Assembly: GCA_016716715.1 (NCBI GenBank)
Contig: JADJVE010000010.1
Coordinates: 1-64,000 of the forward strand
Length of the DNA: 64,000 nucleotides
Reading direction: 5' to 3'
Origin: Acidobacteriota bacterium
GTDB taxonomy: Bacteria > Acidobacteriota > Thermoanaerobaculia > UBA5066
The position numbers and the translations under genes are program-made. Below the pieces are notes generated by a model, which was given only the letters and a program-made list of their open reading frames with translations, searched no databases and was not told the origin of the DNA. This document shows, in pieces, positions 32,219-39,601 of the stretch. Position 1 is the first letter of the stretch. Every line of letters starts with the position of its first letter.

Positions 32219-33306
32219 CGGACGGCGGCCTCCAGCAGCGTCAGCGTGCCCGCGTCGCCGTCCAGCTCGGCCATGACGCCGAGCGGGAGAGTCGCCTTGT
32301 CGGGCACGTGCCCGAAGACCAGGTTGGCGACGACGGGGATGCCGAGCTTGCCGAGGCGGTCCTTGCAGACCTCCTGCCACGTCCACTGCCCCTGCCCGCC
32401 GTAGCTCGGCTTGTACTCGCCGGGCGTGCAGTGCGCGAACTTCCCGAGCGCGACGCCCGCGAGGCCCGAGAGCTTGCCCGTGAGGAGGAACTGCGTGAGC
32501 CAGCGGTCGATGCGGTACGGGTCCTCGCCGACCTCCTCGAGGAAGAGGATGCGGCCCTTGAGCTCGGGCTCGAACGGCGTTCCGACGAGCGTCGAGAAGA
32601 CGCTGATGTTCCCTCCGACGAGCCGTCCCTTCCCTTTTCCCGGAGCCAGCTTGTAGATCCAGTTCTCCTTGTCGACGACGATCTCGCGTTGCGGTCCCCT
32701 TGGCGCGGGCGGCTCGGCCACGCGGCCCGCGGGCTGCGCCGTCATGAGCACCTTCCGGAACGACGCGAGCGTGTAGTCCGTCTGCACTTCCGAGCCGACG
32801 GGGCCGTGGAACGTGACGAGGCCCGTGAGGCGGTGGATCGCGTTCAGGAGCGCCGTGATGTCGCTGTAACCGCAGAGCACCTTCGGGTTCTTCCTGATCG
32901 TCTCGTAGTCGAGGAGCGGGAGGATGCGCGACGCGCCGTACCCGCCGTGCAGGCAGAAGATCCCGTCGACGGACGGATCCGCGAACGCGGCGTTGATGTC
33001 GGCCGCGCGGTGCTCGTCGGGGCCCGCGAGGTAGCGGGTCGCCTCCCCCACGTGCGGGAAGACCTTCGGCTTGAAGCCGAGGGCCTTCACGATCTCGACC
33101 CCGAAGTCGGTGTCGGCGAGGCCCGATCCCGGGGAGGAGGGCGTGACGATTGCGACCGTCATCCCGGGCTGGAGCGCCTTCGGGAGAACGGTCTCGGGCG
33201 GCTTCTCCGCGTACTTCTGGAGAGCGGCCTGCGCGGAGAGCGGAAACCCGGCGATGAGGGATGCGAAGGAGACTTCTTCGAGGAACGTGCGTCTGCTTGT
33301 CGACAT
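32215..33306 (-). CDS. LD-carboxypeptidase (peptidase S66), Tat-exported
   Basis: A 363-residue S66 family protein (LdcA/microcin C7 self-immunity type) that cleaves the L-Lys/DAP-D-Ala bond of muropeptides. The nucleophile is S148 in CGYSDITALL; the charge-relay glutamate lies in RILFLEEVGEDPYRIDR and the histidine in FGHVPDKATLPLG. Unusually for cytosolic LdcA it has a twin-arginine-like signal (SRRTFLEE then LIAGFPLSAQA), so it should act in the periplasm. ATG 33306 is seven bases after TAGAAT. It starts the minus-strand operon with the beta-lactamase-like hydrolase and O-methyltransferase. Confidence 0.9.
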   Translation of the reverse strand: MSTSRRTFLEEVSFASLIAGFPLSAQAALQKYAEKPPETVLPKALQPGMTVAIVTPSSPGSGLADTDFGVEIVKALGFKPKVFPHVGEATRYLAGPDEHRAADINAAFADPSVDGIFCLHGGYGASRILPLLDYETIRKNPKVLCGYSDITALLNAIHRLTGLVTFHGPVGSEVQTDYTLASFRKVLMTAQPAGRVAEPPAPRGPQREIVVDKENWIYKLAPGKGKGRLVGGNISVFSTLVGTPFEPELKGRILFLEEVGEDPYRIDRWLTQFLLTGKLSGLAGVALGKFAHCTPGEYKPSYGGQGQWTWQEVCKDRLGKLGIPVVANLVFGHVPDKATLPLGVMAELDGDAGTLTLLEAAVR

Positions 33307-33313
33307 GGGCCGG

Positions 33314-33319
33314 ATTCTA
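33314..33319 (-). promoter_or_regulatory. -10 element of the LD-carboxypeptidase operon (leaderless type)
   Basis: TAGAAT on the minus strand, seven bases before the ATG at 33306, overlapping the end of the permease gene (stop at 33317). It separates this operon from the metal-transport genes. Confidence 0.5.
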
Positions 33320-34156
33320 GGCCGGGGCGGTCCTCCAGGGGCCGGGAACGAAGCGGCGGACGGCCGCGAGGACCAGGAGCGCCGCCCCGAACGTCGCGAC
33401 GATCGCCGCGCCGGTCGGCAGGTCGAGCGTGAACGAGAGCCAGACACCGACGGCCGACACGACGACGCCCATCGTCCAGCCGATCGCGAGGCGCACCCCG
33501 ATGCGCTCGGCGAACAGCATCGCCGCGACGGAAGGCACGATCAGGAACGAGAAGACGAGAAGCACGCCCGCGATCGCGACCGAGCTGGTGACGACGAACC
33601 CGAACGACGCGTAGAAGAGGAAATCCCAGAACTTCACGTTCCAGCCTCGGCGGACCGCTTCGGCTTCGTTGCGCGAGATCAGGAGGAACCTCTCGCGGAA
33701 GACGAAGTGGAACGCTCCGACGAGCGCGTAGAGGACAGCCGTTTTCGCGAGGTCGGACCAGGACGTGGACAGGATGTTCCCGACGAGCATCTCCTTGAGG
33801 TGCTCGGTCTCGCGCGTCGCCTTCGACATGACGAGGACCGCGCACGCCGCCGAGACCGCGTAGACGATTCCGATGATCGCCTCCTGCGGAATGCGCGTCC
33901 TGCCGTGCGATTTCGTGAGGGCGAAGATCGCGGCCCCGAGGAGCGTGAAGACGAGCGAATAGACGTACGAGCCCGTCGAGTGCATCTCGTGCCCCGCGAG
34001 GTACCCGACCGTTCCCCCGAACGCCGCGATCTGCGCGAGCGAGAGATCCACGAAGATGACCCCCCGCTCCACGACGTGGATCCCGAGGTAGGAGTGGATT
34101 CCCGTGAGGATCAGGCTCGCGACGAACGCGGGGAGCAGGATCTCAAAGACGGTCAT
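33317..34156 (-). CDS. Metal ABC transporter permease (ZnuB/MntB family)
   Basis: A 279-residue ABC-3 family permease with about eight membrane helices. It has the family opening MTVFEILLPAFVASLILTG, the LGIHVVERGVIFVDLSLAQIAAFG region (cytoplasmic coupling helix) and a C-terminal DLPTGAAIVATFGAALL. It would import Zn2+ or Mn2+ with the binding protein encoded just upstream, whose stop overlaps its ATG. No ATPase gene lies in this cluster, so it must be encoded elsewhere or be shared. The metal is assigned by family only. Confidence 0.9.
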   Translation of the reverse strand: MTVFEILLPAFVASLILTGIHSYLGIHVVERGVIFVDLSLAQIAAFGGTVGYLAGHEMHSTGSYVYSLVFTLLGAAIFALTKSHGRTRIPQEAIIGIVYAVSAACAVLVMSKATRETEHLKEMLVGNILSTSWSDLAKTAVLYALVGAFHFVFRERFLLISRNEAEAVRRGWNVKFWDFLFYASFGFVVTSSVAIAGVLLVFSFLIVPSVAAMLFAERIGVRLAIGWTMGVVVSAVGVWLSFTLDLPTGAAIVATFGAALLVLAAVRRFVPGPWRTAPA

Positions 34157-35109
34157 TTCTTCTTCTCCAGGGCGCTCTTTTCCAGGGCCGAGGCGATCTT
34201 CTCGACGTCGACGTCGAAGAGAGAAATGTAGTCCTTCGCGGCCGGTTCGCCGCCGACGGAGGGCGGGATCACGACGACCGTCGCGCCCGTCTTCGACGCG
34301 ACGAAGTCCGGGTCCTTCTTGTCGAAGTAGACCTCCATCAGGATGACCGGGATCTTCTGAGCGTTCATGAGGTTGATGATCTCGAGCTTGTGCTGGGGCG
34401 AGGGCGGGATGCCGGGCTTCGGCTCGAGGAACCCGACGACGTCGAGGCCGAACGCTTTCGCGAAGTTCGGCCACGAGCTGTGGTACGTGACGATCTTCGC
34501 GCCCTTGAACGGCGCGAGCCGCGCGGCCCAGCGCGCCTCGCCGGCTTTGAGCTTCGACTCGAAGTCCGCGAGGTTCTTCGCGTAGTCGGCGGCGCCGGCG
34601 GGGTCGAGCGCCGTGAGCTTCGCCGCGATCGCCCGGGCGATCACGCGGCCGTTCGCCGGGTCGAGCCAGTAGTGCGGGTTCCCGTAAGGGTGGACGTCGC
34701 CCATCGCGCGCGTCACCTGCCCGGCGGGCTTGTCGAGGATGTCGCAGCCGGCGGAGGCGTCGAGATAGCCCGCGCCCGTCGGCCGGATCTTCTCGTTGCG
34801 CGCCTGGTCGAGGAGCGGCGGCAGATAGCCGATCTCGAGCTCGAGGCCCGCGACGATCAGGACGTCCGCGTCGTGGAGCTTCAGCACGAACGACGGCTTG
34901 GGCTCGACGAAATGCGGGTCCTGGTAGCCCTTCGCGAGGGCGTCGGTGTCGACGCGGTCGCCGCCGACGGAGGCGGCGAGCGACGCGAAGTCCGACAGCG
35001 TCGTGACGACCTTCAGCTTCTTCGCCTCGGCGGAACACGCGAAGAGGAAGCAGCACGCTGCGGCGGCGCTCTTCACCCTTCTAAGAAAGTCTTCTTCTCT
35101 TCTCTTCAT
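34153..35109 (-). CDS. Metal ABC transporter substrate-binding protein (ZnuA-like)
   Basis: A 318-residue cluster A-I (TroA/ZnuA) periplasmic protein. The signal region runs from MKRREEDFLRRVKSAAAACC to CSAEAKK; a lipoprotein cleavage before C27 or C19 is possible but not clear. Metal-site histidines are placed in DPHFVEPKP, GNPHYWLDP and VTYHSSWPNF. There is no His-rich loop as in many ZnuA proteins, so manganese or iron is also possible. The start of the gene overlaps a copy of the pyrimidine-rich repeat, which encodes EEDFLRRVK. It follows the porin gene by 13 bases. Confidence 0.92.
   Translation of the reverse strand: MKRREEDFLRRVKSAAAACCFLFACSAEAKKLKVVTTLSDFASLAASVGGDRVDTDALAKGYQDPHFVEPKPSFVLKLHDADVLIVAGLELEIGYLPPLLDQARNEKIRPTGAGYLDASAGCDILDKPAGQVTRAMGDVHPYGNPHYWLDPANGRVIARAIAAKLTALDPAGAADYAKNLADFESKLKAGEARWAARLAPFKGAKIVTYHSSWPNFAKAFGLDVVGFLEPKPGIPPSPQHKLEIINLMNAQKIPVILMEVYFDKKDPDFVASKTGATVVVIPPSVGGEPAAKDYISLFDVDVEKIASALEKSALEKKK
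35068..35107 (+). repeat. Pyrimidine-rich interspersed repeat, copy 4
   Basis: CTCTTCACCCTTCTAAGAAA followed by a GTCTTCTTCTC tail and a further TTCTCTTC. It forms the first codons of the substrate-binding protein gene (minus strand), up to its start codon. Confidence 0.5.
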
Positions 35110-35122
35110 CGTCTTTCCTCTC

Positions 35123-36214
35123 TCAGAAGGGGTGTGCGCCGTGCGCGCCGATGGCGAACTGGAGCTGGACGAGGAGCTCCGTCGCCGTGACGGGGCCGGC
35201 CGGCTGGTCGTAACGGTTGCGCCGCAACTGGGCGCGGACCGTCGAGAACTCCGAAGGCATGAAGGTCAGGATCGCCGAGTCGCCGCGGTCGCGGAGGTCC
35301 GCGTCGTCCGCATGGTCCGACTCGTCGTGCCGGTAGCCGACGTTCCAGCGGCGGCCGAGCTGGTACTGAGCGAGGGCGTACCAGCCGTCCGCACGGACGG
35401 TCGTTCCAGCCGCCATCTCGCGCTCGGACGTCATCCACTCGCCGCGCACGAGGAGGGACCGGTAGAGCCCCTGCCGGAGCGGCTTCCAGCGGAACGAGAC
35501 GTCGACGCCGGCGAGCGTCGTGTGGAGTCCCGGCCCTTCGACGCCGTTCCCGCGCGTCCACGAGCCGCCGAGCTCGAGGTTTGTGGATTCCGAAAGGTCC
35601 TTGTACGCCTTGAGGTGGAAGAGCGGCTCGACGTCGTTGCGGGTCTCGGCCTCGAAGAGGTTCTCCGTCGTGCCCTGGAAGACCTGCGCGGTCGCCTCGA
35701 GAAAGATCTCGGACGGCATCGGGATCAGTCTCGCGGCGGAGAGACCGGCGTCGCTGATCCCGCCCTCTCCGCCGAGGAGGTTCAGGATCACGAGAGGCGT
35801 GTCCGCGTACTGGCGGACGTGCGGGTGCTCCGTATTCACCTTCCCGAAGGCGGCCTTGAACTTGCCGGCCTTCACGATGAAGTCGCCGGGAAGCGTCAGG
35901 AAGGTGATGTATCCCTCCTCGATCCCGACACCGCCCTCGCTGTCGAGGGACACGAAGAAGTCCGCGCGCGCGTACGGGTCGACGATCGCCTGCAGGGCGA
36001 TTTCGGATTCCTTGAGCTGGAGGCTCGGCTGGTTGTCGACCGGGTTATGGCCGACGAAGCCGAGCGCATTCCCGATCACGGAGATGTTCGGGTTGAAGAC
36101 GTTGCCGGTCTGGGCCGTCTGCGCCGCCGCAGAACCGGCCGCAAACGCGAAGAAGAAGATCTCTGCGAAAAGGACGAGGCGCGGAGCGGCGCGCCCGCTT
36201 CTCTCTACTCTCAA
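35123..36214 (-). CDS. Outer-membrane beta-barrel (porin-like) protein
   Basis: A 363-residue protein with a signal peptide ending AGSAAAQ (about residue 30) and alternating beta strands: SLQLKESEIALQAIVDPYARADFFVS, FIVKAGKFKAAFGKVN, NLELGGSWTRG, VRADGWYALAQYQLGRRWNVGYRH and a final ELLVQLQFAIGAHGAHPF (strands quoted in part). The C-terminal phenylalanine is the usual barrel-assembly signal. The TTG at 36214 is chosen because GGAGGG lies seven bases upstream and upstream translation has no protein character. It lies directly before the ZnuA-like gene and so probably admits the same metal ion across the outer membrane. Confidence 0.75.
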   Translation of the reverse strand: MRVERSGRAAPRLVLFAEIFFFAFAAGSAAAQTAQTGNVFNPNISVIGNALGFVGHNPVDNQPSLQLKESEIALQAIVDPYARADFFVSLDSEGGVGIEEGYITFLTLPGDFIVKAGKFKAAFGKVNTEHPHVRQYADTPLVILNLLGGEGGISDAGLSAARLIPMPSEIFLEATAQVFQGTTENLFEAETRNDVEPLFHLKAYKDLSESTNLELGGSWTRGNGVEGPGLHTTLAGVDVSFRWKPLRQGLYRSLLVRGEWMTSEREMAAGTTVRADGWYALAQYQLGRRWNVGYRHDESDHADDADLRDRGDSAILTFMPSEFSTVRAQLRRNRYDQPAGPVTATELLVQLQFAIGAHGAHPF

Positions 36215-36276
36215 TGGAATTCCCTCCGAAGCGTTGACGGATGCCCGGGCGAATCTCGTCCGGGCGTGAGAAACGT

Positions 36277-36606
36277 CTACGCGGCCGAAGGAGGAGAGCG
36301 GCCGGAAACAGAGGGGAGAGCCGGAGCGGTGGCCGCGCAATCCGCGAGCGCCTCGGGCGACGGGCGCGACGCGGGCGGCGCGAGAAAGACGGGAGCGGAC
36401 GCGGGCGGCAGCAGGTTCGCGACGGCGCACGCCGCGCACGCGTGCTCGGGCTGCGGGATGAACGGCGCGTGGTTCGGGTGATCGGGCGCGAAGAGCTGGG
36501 TTCCGTGGGAGAGCGCTTCGATGCCGTCGACGTGCCCGAACGCCCCGCCCAGCGCCAGCGGCGCGAGGAGGACGAAGACGGCGGCACGGACGAGACGGCC
36601 TCTCAC
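36277..36606 (-). CDS. Small exported His/Cys-containing protein of unknown function
   Basis: A 109-residue protein with an N-terminal hydrophobic signal (VRAAVFVLLAPLALGGAFG). The region after it is rich in potential metal ligands: HVDGIEALSHG, DHPNHAPF, then PEHACAACAVANLL, giving several histidines and a C-x2-C pair; the rest is Ala/Pro-rich. No family is recognised, although DUF2946-like proteins near metal transporters look similar. It sits directly upstream of the porin and metal ABC genes on the same strand, so a role in metal sensing or delivery is a reasonable but untested inference. GTG start. Confidence 0.55.
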   Translation of the reverse strand: MRGRLVRAAVFVLLAPLALGGAFGHVDGIEALSHGTQLFAPDHPNHAPFIPQPEHACAACAVANLLPPASAPVFLAPPASRPSPEALADCAATAPALPSVSGRSPPSAA

Positions 36607-36640
36607 CGCGGGAAAGTCTACGCCTGCACCCTCTGGGCGC

Positions 36641-39202
36641 CTATTTCGCCGAGGCCATCCCGAGATAGCTCCCGTCGCCCGTGCCCTGCCCCGGCACGGC
36701 GCCGTCGTTGACGATGCCGTAGGCGAAGAAGGGATAGGCGTTTCCGGCGTTCGCGCGGATGCGGACGTAGCCGTTGCGGATGCCGAGATCCGAGAGCGGC
36801 GAATTCAGTTGTTTCCAGTCAGCAAAGGACGCATCGAGCGTGATCGCACGAGTGCCCTTGAAGAGTCCGGTGTCGCCGTCGAAGAAGTCCATTGAAAGTG
36901 AAAGAGTCGACGGACCGCCGGAGCTTCCGATCGGGGGGTCGGCGATCCCGAAGGCGAGATTGGAACGCGACAGCCCGTCCTGCTTGAGGCCGTAGACCCA
37001 CGTTTCCGAGACCGCCGCCTGAGACGGTGTGATTGCCGGATACGCCACGCCGAACGTCCCGCCCAAGGGCGAGGTCGAGAACGTGCGCGCGCTCGCGTGG
37101 AACGCCGCCGCACCACTATTCGAAGAAATCTGGAGCGGCCTTGCCGACGGGGAAAGCCCGGTAGAGGCGAGTACGTCCGGTATGAATGCCTGCTGGCCCG
37201 GTAGCAGAAAGAAGTCCCCGTTCGCGACGATGCCGCCGGGGAACGAATAGTGGACTGTTGTCGTCCCCGCGTTCGTCAGGCAAAGCTCCGTCGTGAATGC
37301 TCCGGTATGAACCGCCACAGGCAGCATGAGGCGGTCGCTCTTCCGGCCGGCCGCGACCGGCGCGACGAACGCGCCGTCGCCCGTCGAGTTGTCGTTCACG
37401 ACGCCGTACGCGTAGAACGCGTCCGCCCCCGCGACGCGCTCGACGGTCGCCCAGCCCTGCGCGTAGCCCGCGGACTGGAGGACGCGGTTGAGTTGCGTCC
37501 ATTGTCCGGGCGCGAGCGTCGCGTCGGGAAGCGTCACGCTGCGCCCGTCACCCGCGGCGCCGCTGTGAACCGTCACGCGTAGCGTCACGGCCGCGCCCGT
37601 CAGGGAATCACCCGCATTCAGCAGCCCGACGTTGCTTCGGAAGGAAGCATCCTCGCGCAACCCGTAGAGCGCGACGGGCCCCTCGAGCGTCTCGTTCGGC
37701 GAGAGCGCCGGATACGCGAGGCCGGCGCGGCCTTCGGGCAGAACGGCGAGCGTCCGCACGGACGCGAACGCCGCGTCGCCGGAGACGATGCCGGAGAACG
37801 CGAGCCGCAGCGTCCCGCCCTGGTTGCCGATCGGGATGAAGAGGCCTTTCTGCCGCAGCCACTGGATGGCGTCCGTGAAGACGAGCTGCCGGCCCGCGGG
37901 AACCGTCGTCGTGAACGTCCCGCTGCCTCTCGACCCGAGAAAGTCCGACGCCGTGAACGTGACGGCCACGGATGCATCCGTCGCCCCGCGGTTGCCGAGC
38001 GTGAGCTCCGAGACGAAGCGTGCCCCGCTCGCGCCCTCCACGTCGACGACGGAGGGGACGGTGAGGATCGAGGAGGCTCCATCCGCGTCCACGAGGCGGT
38101 AGAGAACGCCGGATGTTCCGTCCACGGCGTAGACCTCGCCGGCGTCGTCCTCGCCGAAGCTCGTGAGCGCATAGCCCGGCTTCAAGAGCTCCTGGCCCTC
38201 CCAGCCCGAGGCTCCGTTTCGGATGCCCCAGACGCGGCCGCTGCAGTAATCCGCAAACACATGGATCCCGTTCAGCCGCGCAAAATCGCGGCCGCGGTAG
38301 ACGAAGCCGCCCGTGATCGAGCAGTTGCCGTTCACGTGTCCGTACTCGGCGAGGGGCAGCGTGATCCCGGCAAAGCTGCAGCCCGTGGCCGGGTTGTAGC
38401 AGTGAGCGCCCTCCGTCACCCGCCAGCCGTAGTTCGCGCCACCGGGTGCGCCCGCGGGCTGGAAATCGACTTCCTCCCAGGCGCCCTGCCCGACGTCGCC
38501 GATGAAGAGGTCGCCCGTCTTGCGGTCGAAGGAGAACCGCCACGGGTTCCTGAGGCCGAATGCCCAGATCTCCGGGCGGACCGTCGAAGATCCGTAGAAA
38601 GGGTTCGAGGGCGGGATCGCGTACGTCGATCGCCCGAGAACGTCGATTCTCAGAATCTTCCCCAGAAGACTCGACGGACTCTGTGCGTTGTTGAAAGGAT
38701 CACCCGAGCTCCCTCCGTCGCCCATGCCGACGTAGAGGTAGCCGTCCGGCCCGAACGCGATCTGCCCGCCGTTGTGGTTCGTGAAGGGCTGCGCGATCTT
38801 CAGGAGGACCTGCTCGGACGCGGGATTGGCCGCGCTCGAGCCGGCCGGCACGAGGAAGCGTGAAACAGTCGTGTCGCCGTTCAGGTCCGTGTAGTTCGCA
38901 TAGAGCTCGGTCTTCGGGCCGCTCCCCGGCGGGAACGCGATCGAGAGGAGACCGCGCTCGCTGCAGCAGCTGACCCGGGACGAGATGTCGAGGAACGCCG
39001 CGCCCTGCAGCACGCCGTTCCTCACGACCCGCACCCGGCCGCGCTGCTCGACGACGAAAAGACGTCCGGACCCGTCGTTCGCGGCGGCGACGTGCGTGGG
39101 ACTCGTGAGACCGGCGACGACCCGGTCCAGCGCGATGCGCGGCCACGGAGCCGACGTGACGAGCGAGCCGGCGAGCGCCGCGGCGAGGAGCAGCGAGGTC
39201 AC
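36641..39202 (-). CDS. PQQ-dependent sugar dehydrogenase (GSDH-type propeller) with paired C-terminal module
   Basis: An 853-residue exported protein. Residues about 20-375 are a soluble-type glucose/sorbosone dehydrogenase propeller: GLTSPTHVAAANDGSGRLFV, FTNHNGGQIAFGPDGYLYVG and MGDGGSSGDPFNNAQ carry the PQQ/Ca-site pattern, and RNPWRFSFDRKTGDLFIGDV and GANYGWRVTEG follow (motifs quoted in part). It would oxidise aldoses in the periplasm, feeding a quinone or cytochrome. Residues about 377-853 are the paired module shared with three other proteins here (ELTLGNRGATD, EGRAGLAYPALSP, FYAYGVVND, then a second unit ending GDGSYLGMASAK). It follows the STAS gene by nine bases, with GGGGAG before the GTG. 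Confidence 0.88.
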   Translation of the reverse strand: MTSLLLAAALAGSLVTSAPWPRIALDRVVAGLTSPTHVAAANDGSGRLFVVEQRGRVRVVRNGVLQGAAFLDISSRVSCCSERGLLSIAFPPGSGPKTELYANYTDLNGDTTVSRFLVPAGSSAANPASEQVLLKIAQPFTNHNGGQIAFGPDGYLYVGMGDGGSSGDPFNNAQSPSSLLGKILRIDVLGRSTYAIPPSNPFYGSSTVRPEIWAFGLRNPWRFSFDRKTGDLFIGDVGQGAWEEVDFQPAGAPGGANYGWRVTEGAHCYNPATGCSFAGITLPLAEYGHVNGNCSITGGFVYRGRDFARLNGIHVFADYCSGRVWGIRNGASGWEGQELLKPGYALTSFGEDDAGEVYAVDGTSGVLYRLVDADGASSILTVPSVVDVEGASGARFVSELTLGNRGATDASVAVTFTASDFLGSRGSGTFTTTVPAGRQLVFTDAIQWLRQKGLFIPIGNQGGTLRLAFSGIVSGDAAFASVRTLAVLPEGRAGLAYPALSPNETLEGPVALYGLREDASFRSNVGLLNAGDSLTGAAVTLRVTVHSGAAGDGRSVTLPDATLAPGQWTQLNRVLQSAGYAQGWATVERVAGADAFYAYGVVNDNSTGDGAFVAPVAAGRKSDRLMLPVAVHTGAFTTELCLTNAGTTTVHYSFPGGIVANGDFFLLPGQQAFIPDVLASTGLSPSARPLQISSNSGAAAFHASARTFSTSPLGGTFGVAYPAITPSQAAVSETWVYGLKQDGLSRSNLAFGIADPPIGSSGGPSTLSLSMDFFDGDTGLFKGTRAITLDASFADWKQLNSPLSDLGIRNGYVRIRANAGNAYPFFAYGIVNDGAVPGQGTGDGSYLGMASAK

Positions 39203-39211
39203 GGGTCTCCC

Positions 39212-39550
39212 CTACGCGTAGTGATGGAGGGCGGCCGTCTCGTCGTCGAAGACCTCGAAGACGGGCAGGAGCTCGGAGAGGTGCAGGCTCTTGCGCACTC
39301 TCTCGTGCAGGTTCAGGAGCTTCAGGCTCGCGTCGAACTTTCCGCAGATCTTCAGGCTCGCGACGAGCTCGCCCGTGCCGGAACTGTCGATCACGGTCAC
39401 GCCGGAGAGGTTCAGCAGGATCTTCTTCCAGCCCTCGGCGAGGAGCTCGTTGACGACGTTTCGCAGGATCTCGTCGCCGACCCCGGCGAGGAGCCGCCCC
39501 TTGAGGTCGACGATCACGACGTCTCCGACCTTGCGTACTTCAACGTGCAT
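39212..39550 (-). CDS. STAS-domain anti-sigma factor antagonist (SpoIIAA-like)
   Basis: A 112-residue stand-alone STAS protein. The phosphorylation loop VIDSSGTGELV has S56 after D55 at the SpoIIAA/RsbV position, so it should be controlled by a serine kinase/anti-sigma factor and a PP2C phosphatase, neither of which is in the window. The ATG lies eight bases after TAGGAT on the minus strand. It precedes the sugar dehydrogenase gene in an operon with a nine-base gap, an odd partner; it is divergent from the beta-helix gene. Confidence 0.9.
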   Translation of the reverse strand: MHVEVRKVGDVVIVDLKGRLLAGVGDEILRNVVNELLAEGWKKILLNLSGVTVIDSSGTGELVASLKICGKFDASLKLLNLHERVRKSLHLSELLPVFEVFDDETAALHHYA

Positions 39551-39558
39551 CGGTCAAG

Positions 39559-39564
39559 ATCCTA
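39559..39564 (-). promoter_or_regulatory. -10 element of the STAS gene
   Basis: TAGGAT on the minus strand, eight bases before the ATG at 39550. Confidence 0.4.
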
Positions 39565-39601
39565 GCGCGATTCCGACAACAACGTCAGAAGAGAGGTCGC
39601 C

